From the NCBI GenBank assembly GCA_019313025.1, contig JAFDCA010000630.1, positions 1 through 5,556 of the forward strand: a DNA stretch of 5,556 bases. Direction: 5' to 3'. Source of the DNA: Deltaproteobacteria bacterium. GTDB lineage: Bacteria; Desulfobacterota; Desulfobacteria; Desulfobacterales; UBA11574. The translations under genes were made by a program, and so were the position numbers. The notes below the pieces were generated by a model. It saw only the letters and a list, made by a program, of their open reading frames with translations. It searched no databases and was not told where the DNA came from. The first letter of the stretch is position 1. The number at the start of each line of letters is the position of its first letter. Below are positions 1 through 4,650 of the stretch, piece by piece.

Positions 1-1
1 A

Positions 2-397
2 CTGAATCCATACAACAGTCCATCAGCATCTTATGTAAGAACACATGGAGTCATTGTCGGCGGTTATAAACGTGATGCTGCATGTCCTGTGCTATGGGGC
101 GACCCTTTTTTACTGCTTCAACTGTCGCATCATATAAAAGAAAGTTTAACGAGTAATTCAGATATTGGGAAGGTTGTCGGGAGCGTTTCCTGCCCTTCCG
201 GATCATTCCTTTTGTTACCGGTTCGTGAGGATATCCCAACGCCCTTGGGAAGCTTGGTGGATGATGCTTTAGCAACAGAAGACGGCGTAAAGATCAAGAT
301 TCCAAACGGAACCTATAGGGTTTTTTATGAGCAATTCGAGGCGCCCGAGGGATCGAAGCAAGAATTTTATCAAAATATTGTGGTTCAGAAGCAGTGA
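2..397 (+). CDS. 3' end of an unrecognised protein gene (cut by window edge)
   Basis: The frame is open from the left edge to a TGA at 395-397, giving at least 131 residues, so the N-terminus is missing. A GTG at 89 could serve as a start, but the reading before it looks equally protein-like (Tyr-Val-Arg-Thr-His-Gly-Val-Ile-Val-Gly-Gly), and I see no ribosome-binding site just before 89, so I treat the gene as entering from outside. I do not recognise the family. The C-terminal part is rich in beta-type residues, with IPNGTYRVFYEQ and FYQNIVVQ segments, and reads as a small soluble domain without membrane segments or Cys clusters. It converges on the next gene with a 25-base gap. The protein-like composition and the absence of stops over 396 bases are the only support. 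Confidence 0.6.
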   Translation: MNPYNSPSASYVRTHGVIVGGYKRDAACPVLWGDPFLLLQLSHHIKESLTSNSDIGKVVGSVSCPSGSFLLLPVREDIPTPLGSLVDDALATEDGVKIKIPNGTYRVFYEQFEAPEGSKQEFYQNIVVQKQ

Positions 398-403
398 GAG
401 TTT

Positions 404-415
404 ATAAGATCTTAT
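404..415. repeat. perfect 12-bp palindrome in a convergent gene gap
   Basis: ATAAGATCTTAT is its own reverse complement and lies between two converging stop codons. A T-rich run follows on the plus strand (to about 430). With no loop it would make a poor RNA hairpin, so calling it a bidirectional terminator is only a guess; it could equally be a protein site or chance in AT-rich DNA. Confidence 0.25.
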
Positions 416-422
416 GATGATT

Positions 423-722
423 TTATTTTTTAAACCAAAGCATGTTTAAATCCTTCATGCCCAACGGTTTTTGTAATCGGCCGTCATTGCTTTGTTCACA
501 AAGTTTTCGAATACACCCGCTAAGAGCCATTCGTCTTTCCGGGTCATGAAAAAAAGAATCTAACGGAAATTTTATCGCACAAGATTCAGTCACCCACACA
601 TGGATACATTTTGCACATTTGTATTCCAAAGGGCATGTTTTTTGCCCGGCTATTCTCGTATCAATTCCATCTTTTAGGATATCATTTTGATTAATCTCTA
701 ATTGGCAGAATATGCAATTCAT
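423..722 (-). CDS. small cysteine-rich, probably zinc-binding protein, unknown function
   Basis: This 99-residue protein has seven Cys. It begins with a CxxC pair at the extreme N-terminus (C3, C6); further Cys follow at C30, a second CxxC at C36 and C39 (CAKC, followed by H41), C48, and then C70 and C75. Two CxxC knuckles about 30 residues apart suggest a zinc ribbon or treble-clef-like fold in the first half; the second half is charged and probably helical. No signal peptide or membrane segment is visible, so it is probably cytoplasmic. The start is supported by AGGGA at 729-733, six bases before ATG. It lies 42 bases downstream of the FKBP gene on the same strand, close enough for co-transcription. 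I do not recognise the family. Zinc binding is inferred from spacing alone. Confidence 0.65.
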   Translation of the reverse strand: MNCIFCQLEINQNDILKDGIDTRIAGQKTCPLEYKCAKCIHVWVTESCAIKFPLDSFFHDPERRMALSGCIRKLCEQSNDGRLQKPLGMKDLNMLWFKK

Positions 723-764
723 AGGAAATCCCTATAAAAGATTGATTTTGATTAAAAGAGTTTT

Positions 765-1193
765 CTACAAAATCTCAACAAGCTCAATTTTAAAAGTAAG
801 GGTTTTACCTGCAAGGGGATCGTTTTCATCCAACACGATACGGTCTTCATTGAAGTCTTTAATGGTTACCGTTGTATATTTTCCATCTTGAGTGCGAACT
901 CTCAAACGCTTCCCAATTTCTAAATTTATTTCCTCGGGAAAACCGGATCTTTCCATAACCGATACGAGTTCTTTTTTGGGAGAACCATAGGCTTCCTCAG
1001 GGGGAAGTGTGATAGTCTTTGTGTCTCCTTTTTTCATGCCGATGACCGCATTTTCAAAACCCGGCAGCATGTTTTTCTCTCCGATTATAAATTCGAACGG
1101 CTCCTCACCGATAGTAGACCCAAATATTACTCCATCTTCCAAGGTACCTGTAAAATGAACCTTTACCTTATCACCAATTTTCGCGTGAGTCAT
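765..1193 (-). CDS. FKBP-type peptidyl-prolyl cis-trans isomerase, SlyD/SlpA-like
   Basis: The 142-residue protein should catalyse cis-trans isomerisation of Xaa-Pro bonds and act as a folding helper in the cytoplasm (no signal peptide). The FKBP core is clear: VHFTGTLEDG (residues 12-21), LPGFENAVIGMKKGD (43-57) and LPPEEAYG (63-70). Residues about 71-122 form an inserted flap (IF) domain, and the chain returns to the FKBP barrel with DPLAGKTLTFKIELVEI, matching the NHPLAG...F.IEV..I ending of SlpA/SlyD except that His is Asp here. It lacks the His-rich metal-binding tail of SlyD, so SlpA-like is the closer description. Gly25 sits where FKBPs normally have the active-site Asp (D37 in human FKBP12), and Phe14 and Phe46 replace the usual Tyr and Trp. 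GAGGG lies four bases before the ATG. The family call is firm; isomerase strength is uncertain. Confidence 0.95.
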   Translation of the reverse strand: MTHAKIGDKVKVHFTGTLEDGVIFGSTIGEEPFEFIIGEKNMLPGFENAVIGMKKGDTKTITLPPEEAYGSPKKELVSVMERSGFPEEINLEIGKRLRVRTQDGKYTTVTIKDFNEDRIVLDENDPLAGKTLTFKIELVEIL

Positions 1194-1222
1194 TTTTCCC
1201 TCGTTCTGTCGTCTTGTTGGAA

Positions 1223-1250
1223 ATTATATGTTTTGTCGTCATCCCCACAA
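1223..1250 (-). promoter_or_regulatory. possible sigma70-type promoter for the FKBP gene
   Basis: On the minus strand a perfect TATAAT (1223-1228) lies 16 bases after TTGTGG (1245-1250), which matches only the first three positions of TTGACA. Transcription would start near 1216, leaving a leader of about 22 bases that contains the GAGGG ribosome-binding site. The -10 box is good and the -35 box weak. A perfect TTGACA at 1291-1296 has no -10 box at the right distance. Confidence 0.4.
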
Positions 1251-1272
1251 ATTCTTTATATCGCGCAACCAT

Positions 1273-1300
1273 GACCTCAACAAGGAATTTTGTCAAGGTC
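1273..1300 (-). terminator. RNA hairpin just after the YkgJ-family gene, possible terminator
   Basis: Arms GACCTCAACAA (1273-1283) and TTGTCAAGGTC (1290-1300) enclose a six-base loop. In the minus-strand RNA all 11 positions pair, nine as Watson-Crick and two as G-U; in plus-strand RNA those two would be C-A mismatches. This points to a hairpin in the transcript of the upstream minus-strand gene, whose stop codon ends two bases before the stem. There is no U-run after it, so it is not a classical intrinsic terminator; it may instead be an mRNA 3'-end stabiliser, or with its symmetrical DNA an operator for the FKBP promoter. Confidence 0.4.
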
Positions 1301-1302
1301 TT

Positions 1303-1923
1303 TTACCGAATATAAAAGACGATGTTGCCTTCTATCCATGCGTCAATAGGCTTGGGATGCTTAAAATAATCTTTGATGGCCTGTGCAACATATAAAAGGT
1401 CGGACTGGCATTCCCTTTGTTTAGAACGGTTTATCAAATCTGTTTGGACGGCATGAAAGATTTCTCGTATCTGTTGATAACAACGAAGTCTGGCCCTGTG
1501 ATTTCTAGTCTCGAAAATCATTTTGCAGTGTTCTGCACTTGTCGAAGTGCAGGTCCGGCATACAACAGGCCTCACAGAATAAACCATGCACATTCCATCT
1601 TCCAAAAAGATGCAGGGCAGTTCATGGCGTATCATTGCTATATCATAAGGGCTGATTCCATTGATTCGTTCAAGAACCTTGTTAATTCTGTCGCTAATCT
1701 CTTTTTTACCCTGATTCGTGAATTTCTGCTCTACATGATATCCGATGAGCAGAGCTTCCGGCGGAGTTACCGTTGGCAGATTGTAACAGCAGTAATGGCA
1801 CCCCGGCTTGCAGTCCAAGGGTTCAGGCAGAGACGCTTGTGAAACAAAGTTGCTGATGGCTTCATCCGTCCGCTTCAAGGCGTCAAAGGCCCATTCAAGG
1901 GCTTTGTTTTTGAAGTTTTCCAT
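1303..1923 (-). CDS. YkgJ-family cysteine-cluster protein (CxxxCxxCC domain)
   Basis: The 206-residue protein carries the signature of the zinc/iron-chelating YkgJ (UPF0153) domain: C38-C42-C45-C46 (CKPGCHYCC), followed by PCIFLEDGMCMVY (C104, C112), RPVVCRTC (R118, P119, C122, C125) and C133. In this family the Cys cluster is thought to bind a metal or Fe-S cluster; the cellular role is not established. The N-terminal 35 residues and the region after about 140 look helical; no signal peptide is seen. The start is fixed by a TAA in frame at 1936-1938 just upstream, leaving ATG 1921-1923 as the first usable codon, but no Shine-Dalgarno sequence precedes it. It lies 109 bases upstream of the FKBP gene on the same strand, with a hairpin between them. 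Family assignment is firm; function is unknown. Confidence 0.92.
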   Translation of the reverse strand: MENFKNKALEWAFDALKRTDEAISNFVSQASLPEPLDCKPGCHYCCYNLPTVTPPEALLIGYHVEQKFTNQGKKEISDRINKVLERINGISPYDIAMIRHELPCIFLEDGMCMVYSVRPVVCRTCTSTSAEHCKMIFETRNHRARLRCYQQIREIFHAVQTDLINRSKQRECQSDLLYVAQAIKDYFKHPKPIDAWIEGNIVFYIR

Positions 1924-1932
1924 TGTTTTTTT

Positions 1933-1961
1933 AATTTAAAAACATTGACACAAAAATGCAA
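1933..1961 (-). promoter_or_regulatory. weak candidate promoter for the YkgJ-family gene
   Basis: On the minus strand TTGCAT (1956-1961) and TAAATT (1933-1938) are separated by 17 bases. Each box is a partial match (three and four of six). If used, transcription would begin only a few bases before the ATG at 1923, giving a nearly leaderless message, which would fit the missing ribosome-binding site. AT-rich sequence yields such matches easily. Confidence 0.22.
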
Positions 1962-1989
1962 ATCCTTTTAAGATTTAAATATTCGGTGC

Positions 1990-2010
1990 TTCTCCAAATT
2001 AATTGGAGAA
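1990..2010. repeat. short inverted repeat, 8-bp arms with 5-base loop
   Basis: TTCTCCAA (1990-1997) and TTGGAGAA (2003-2010) are exact reverse complements around ATTAA. It lies upstream of both diverging genes and directly abuts the larger octamer repeat. No T-run follows on either strand that would make it a convincing terminator; an operator or part of a composite intergenic element is as likely. Confidence 0.45.
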
Positions 2011-2011
2011 A

Positions 2012-2095
2012 AGGATTCGAGGATTCAAGGGGTCAAGGTATTATATTTAAAGCCTTTTCACTCGGACCCTGGAATCCTTGGAGCCTCGGCCCCTC
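2012..2095. repeat. imperfect inverted repeat built from degenerate 8-base units
   Basis: The left arm reads GGATTCGA, GGATTCAA, GGGGTCAA, GG from 2013. The right arm, read on the minus strand from about 2094, reads GGGGCCGA, GGCTCCAA, GGATTCCA, GGGTCCGA, G. Both therefore consist of tandem octamers close to GGNTYCRA. Pairing 2012-2031 with 2067-2086 gives 16 Watson-Crick and two G-U pairs with two mismatches, then two more pairs after a bulged G; the unpaired middle is about 30 bases and AT-rich. The G-U pairs would be A-C mismatches in minus-strand RNA, so the plus-strand RNA folds better. It resembles REP-like or small non-autonomous repeat elements; no transposase is nearby. Confidence 0.6.
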
Positions 2096-2112
2096 ATCAT
2101 TTAGCCAAGTCT

Positions 2113-2140
2113 TTGGGAGATGATTCAAATATTCTAATAT
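2113..2140 (+). promoter_or_regulatory. weak candidate promoter for the SagB-type gene
   Basis: TTGGGA (2113-2118) is followed after 16 bases by TAATAT (2135-2140), each a partial match to the sigma70 boxes. The -10 region overlaps a symmetrical AATATT-CT-AATATT sequence (2128-2141), which could be a regulator site. The AT-rich context makes chance matches likely. Confidence 0.2.
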
Positions 2141-2186
2141 TGATTATTTCATATTTTCAAAGGTCTCAAGATGGAAGGAGCAATAT

Positions 2187-2924
2187 ATGGCACTCTACAG
2201 AGAAGGATTGGCCTTTCGTTATATTCAGGGCACCAAGTATCATCGGGATAAACCTTTAAAAGACCGCCTGGGGTCCATTCCGGCTGTCGAGAATTTAAAA
2301 CGCTATCCGGAGTCGGAAAGGTACAAGTTACCGCAGCCCGATCTGAGCCAACCGGCGAATTTGTGGCAGTGTTTGACAAGACGACGCTCCGAACGTGACA
2401 CCACAGCGGAACCATTGAGCTTGAATGAACTATCGACGTTACTCTGGGCGGCCCAGGGGGTTACGGCGCGGGCTGGAATTCATCTGCTTCGCACTGCACC
2501 TTCAGCAGGCGCTCTTTATCCCTTTGAAACCTATCTTTATGTTGATCATGTTGAAGACATACCCAAGGGGCTTTATCATTTCGATGTGGCATCCTTTGCC
2601 CTTGAGAGGTTGAAGGATGGAAGCTTCAACAGGGAGATGACCGCAGCGTGTCTGGGCCAGCCGGTGGTGCGTCGTGCCGCGATTGTTTTCATCTGGACCG
2701 CTATGATGCTCAGATGTATGGTAAAATATCGCGATCGCGCTGTACGATATATTCCCATGGACCTCGGCCATGTCTGTCAGAATGTCCAGCTAGCTGCCAC
2801 TGCAATGGATCTCGGCTCTTGTCCCATCGGCGCATTTTTTGATGATGATATCAACAAGTTGCTGGAAATCGATGGTGAAGATGAGACGGTCTTATATCTC
2901 ATCACGGTAGGAAAGCTCCGATAG
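2187..2924 (+). CDS. SagB/ThcOx-type FMN-dependent dehydrogenase (nitroreductase superfamily)
   Basis: The 245-residue protein is a flavin oxidoreductase of the SagB-type family. Characterised members (SagB, McbC) oxidise azolines to azoles in ribosomal peptides, but many genomic members have unknown substrates. Visible family marks are the N-terminal TKYHRDKPLKDR segment (16-27), the FMN-phosphate region RRRSER (65-70), LSELS-like LNELSTLLWAAQGVT (79-93), RTAPSAGALYPFETYLYV (102-119), KGLYHFD (127-133), KYRDRAVRYIPMDLGHVCQNVQLAA (180-204) and IGAFFDDDI (214-222) with a terminal LYLITVGKL. K180-Y181 lies at the Lys-Tyr pair needed for catalysis in McbC. The start has a strong AAGGAG (2175-2180) six bases before ATG. 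No cyclodehydratase, transporter or short Cys/Ser/Thr-rich precursor gene lies in the window, so it looks like a stand-alone enzyme. It is GC-rich (35 of 60 bases in 2401-2460). The family is firm, the substrate unknown. Confidence 0.93.
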   Translation: MALYREGLAFRYIQGTKYHRDKPLKDRLGSIPAVENLKRYPESERYKLPQPDLSQPANLWQCLTRRRSERDTTAEPLSLNELSTLLWAAQGVTARAGIHLLRTAPSAGALYPFETYLYVDHVEDIPKGLYHFDVASFALERLKDGSFNREMTAACLGQPVVRRAAIVFIWTAMMLRCMVKYRDRAVRYIPMDLGHVCQNVQLAATAMDLGSCPIGAFFDDDINKLLEIDGEDETVLYLITVGKLR

Positions 2925-2933
2925 ACCCAATTT

Positions 2934-3329
2934 CTACCAGATCACTTGCTTGTAATTTGCTCTGATCGTTTCATCTGCTGTTATAAAACCGCTTTTCTGT
3001 AAAGAGGCTTCTGCTGTTAGTACGCGGTCAAAAACATCTCTTGTCCAGTCTATTTTTAGAGATTCATCAATGATGTCACACAATGGACTCTCCGATATTT
3101 TTAAATTGATTGATCTGGATAAACTTTTTATGATCTTAGAGGGTTTAACTTTTATTCGTTCTATCTCATACAAATACTGCAATTCCAATCTAACCATCTG
3201 AGATATCCATAGATCGAATTTTTCAATCGATTCTTTTGATACGTCAGTGAGTTTATGAATTAAGCCTGCATACAGCCATACAACAATATGAGTATCAAGA
3301 TAGATTAAAGATTGTTTGTTTCGCCCCAT
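2934..3329 (-). CDS. vapC: PIN-domain ribonuclease toxin (VapC-like)
   Basis: The 131-residue protein has the acidic residues of a PIN-domain RNase: D12 in IYLDTHIVVWLY, E49 in VRLEL, D98 and D101 in WTRDVFDRVLTAEA, and D119 in FITADE. The TRDVFDRVLTAEASLQKSGFITADE stretch closely follows the VapC-family pattern RDPFDRLLIAQA...LLTADE. Such toxins cleave RNA using Mg2+ bound by these acids and are held inactive by the cognate antitoxin. Its first 25 bases overlap the antitoxin gene, and AAGGTG (five bases before the ATG) lies inside the antitoxin coding sequence, indicating translational coupling. All catalytic acids are present, so it is probably active. The gene is AT-rich (17 G/C of 60 in 3121-3180). 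It converges on the SagB-type gene with nine bases between stop codons. Confidence 0.92.
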   Translation of the reverse strand: MGRNKQSLIYLDTHIVVWLYAGLIHKLTDVSKESIEKFDLWISQMVRLELQYLYEIERIKVKPSKIIKSLSRSINLKISESPLCDIIDESLKIDWTRDVFDRVLTAEASLQKSGFITADETIRANYKQVIW

Positions 3330-3538
3330 TCCGTCACCTTTAAGCTTACCAAATCATCAGGATTGCCCACAATACAATCATGTGGCTTTAAATTGTCCAA
3401 TTTGCTTTTTTTTTCTTCAAGAACGATGAGCAATTTATGATTGTTCCTTTCAATTTCAGCAGGTATGCCGGTTTTAATAACCTCGTCTACGACTTTAAAC
3501 AGTTTATTTCGTAATGCGGTTAAAGACATTCGAGCCAT
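3305..3538 (-). CDS. Phd/YefM-family antitoxin
   Basis: The 77-residue protein precedes and overlaps the PIN toxin gene. The N-terminal half, SLTALRNKLFKVVDEVIKTGIPAEIERNNHKLLIVLEEKK (5-44), follows the Phd/YefM DNA-binding fold: a first helix, the alternating 'TG.P..I.R....' turn and strands, then a hydrophobic strand. The C-terminal tail, containing CIVGNPDDLVSLKVTEWGE, is the likely toxin-binding segment that wraps the PIN domain. Known members neutralise the toxin and, as a complex with it, repress their own promoter. GAGGAG lies eight bases before ATG 3536-3538; a second ATG three codons in (3527-3529) is a less well-placed alternative. A strong promoter with palindromic sites sits directly upstream. 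Confidence 0.88.
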   Translation of the reverse strand: MARMSLTALRNKLFKVVDEVIKTGIPAEIERNNHKLLIVLEEKKSKLDNLKPHDCIVGNPDDLVSLKVTEWGETNNL

Positions 3539-3573
3539 ATTCAGATCTCCTCATCAAACGGGTTAAATATGAT

Positions 3574-3611
3574 CATGTACATACTATACAGCATGTACTG
3601 TACATGTGCAA
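3574..3611 (-). promoter_or_regulatory. promoter with overlapping operator for the toxin-antitoxin pair
   Basis: On the minus strand TTGCAC (3606-3611) and TATAGT (3583-3588) are separated by exactly 17 bases, a strong sigma70-type promoter, with AT-rich sequence just upstream of the -35 box (about 3612-3623) that may act as an UP element. The palindrome CATGTAC-T-GTACATG (3592-3606, exact 7-base arms) fills most of the spacer, and a further CATGTAC (3574-3580), inside the palindrome ATGTACAT, lies at the expected start of transcription near 3576. The two same-direction CATGTAC copies are 18 bases apart. Binding of the antitoxin or toxin-antitoxin complex here would block RNA polymerase, giving the usual autorepression; that use is inferred. 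Confidence 0.7.
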
Positions 3612-3655
3612 GATAAAAATTTATCCTCCTATATGGTCTTCTGGGAATTCTCTGA

Positions 3656-4531
3656 TTATTCTGCCAGAATCTTTATGATGGGTGGGATGACATTGGTAGC
3701 GATGTCCGTGCGGGAGCCGCCGCCCAGTACCACTTCCAAGCGGCCGCCTGTCACTTCTTCAGCGGCATTTTTCATGAATCGGGCGATGTCCTCAAAGCAG
3801 CGGCCGCTCAAACCGAGACTGCCGTAATCTCCCTGGTGAGTATCAAATCCGAAATACCAGAAAATCAGATCCGGTTTAAAGGCTTTCACCCGGGGATAAA
3901 ATTCATTTTTAATATTGTCCGCGTATTGTTGGTCGACATTCTCGATTTTTTCACCTCGGCCCCAAAATCCCCAATAGCTGCCGGGCGCCCGGATGTCCAC
4001 TTTTGTACCGTCGGGTGATTCGGACTCCATTCCGCAGCAGCATACATGTAAGACATCAGGATCGTTCCTGAGCAAATCCCGGGTGCCGTCTCCATGGTGG
4101 GCATCCGTATCCATAATTGCAAAACGCTGAATGTCATATATTTCACGAAGATAGGTGATGGTAATCACCACATCGTTAAAACAGCAATAGCCGCCAAAAT
4201 AGTCTTTCCCGGAGTGGTGGCCCCCTGCTCCGATGAGCGCAAATGCATTGTCGATTTCTCCGGTACAGATCTTTTCTCCGGCCAGAACCACACCCCCCAC
4301 CGAATGCCAGGCCGTTGAGCAGAGATGATCCGCCTCCACACCTCGGATCAGATCCGGAGTATGCACCTTCAGAATCCATTCCTCCTCGATGGGAGGCGAT
4401 TCGTAGAGAATGATATTGTCTTTGGCCAGAAGATGGTCGATGGCACCTGGAAAATCTTCAAGCCGGGCACCTCGGGTTAAATAGCTTCTACGGCTGAAAC
4501 TGGGATGATAGAAAACGCCGGTTTTTTTCAT
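3656..4531 (-). CDS. histone-deacetylase-superfamily zinc deacylase, unknown substrate
   Basis: The 291-residue protein has the arginase/HDAC fold used in bacteria to remove acetyl groups from polyamines, acetoin-related enzymes or other small molecules and proteins. Visible motifs are GAGGHHSGKDYFGGYCCFND (101-120) with the H105-H106 pair, IMDTDAHHGDGT (139-150) giving D141, zinc ligands D143 and H145, and D148, and FGFDTHQGDYGSLGLS (227-242) with zinc ligand D230. These match HDAC8 H142/H143, D176/D178/H180/D183 and D267. The segment where HDACs have LEGGYN reads LGGGSRTD (269-276), so Ser273 occupies the place of the transition-state Tyr. The chain is slightly short for the family but complete. 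AAGGA lies six bases before the ATG. It sits between the phosphatase gene and the toxin-antitoxin pair with gaps of about 120 bases, and is GC-rich (34 of 60 in 4201-4260). The substrate cannot be told. Confidence 0.92.
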   Translation of the reverse strand: MKKTGVFYHPSFSRRSYLTRGARLEDFPGAIDHLLAKDNIILYESPPIEEEWILKVHTPDLIRGVEADHLCSTAWHSVGGVVLAGEKICTGEIDNAFALIGAGGHHSGKDYFGGYCCFNDVVITITYLREIYDIQRFAIMDTDAHHGDGTRDLLRNDPDVLHVCCCGMESESPDGTKVDIRAPGSYWGFWGRGEKIENVDQQYADNIKNEFYPRVKAFKPDLIFWYFGFDTHQGDYGSLGLSGRCFEDIARFMKNAAEEVTGGRLEVVLGGGSRTDIATNVIPPIIKILAE

Positions 4532-4650
4532 TGCGAGTCCTTATTCAAGAGTCTTGTCCGCCTCTGGCATGATCTTTCAGCCAAAAATTTAATGACACCT
4601 GAAGCGGAAATATTTAAAAAAAATGAAGTCTTTCGATCTAACTTAAACTG

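Noticed and set aside
1417..1842. A 141-codon plus-strand open frame across the YkgJ-family gene
   Set aside because: It is the shadow of a gene with clear family motifs on the other strand; its own translation shows no domain and no ribosome-binding site.
3612..3625. Hairpin GATAAA-AA-TTTATC as a terminator of the deacylase gene
   Set aside because: The stem is short and made almost only of A-T pairs; it is better explained as the AT-rich flank of the toxin-antitoxin -35 box.
3569..3630. A perfect minus-strand AGGAGG (3625-3630) ahead of a tiny frame beginning at an ATG or TTG within the toxin-antitoxin promoter
   Set aside because: The spacing to the possible starts is 13 to 19 bases, the encoded peptide is only about 10 residues, and the motif lies upstream of the mapped-looking promoter, so it would not be on that transcript.
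3740..3807. Two GCGGCCGC sites exactly 60 bases apart inside the deacylase gene
   Set aside because: Both arise from Gly-Arg codon pairs in the same reading frame (GGRL and SGRC); the surrounding 60 bases are not otherwise repeated, so this is coincidence of codon use.
4600..4650. Intrinsic terminator after the phosphatase gene
   Set aside because: An eight-T run exists on the minus strand (4616-4623), but only a four-pair AAGT/ACTT stem can be formed before it, too weak to call.
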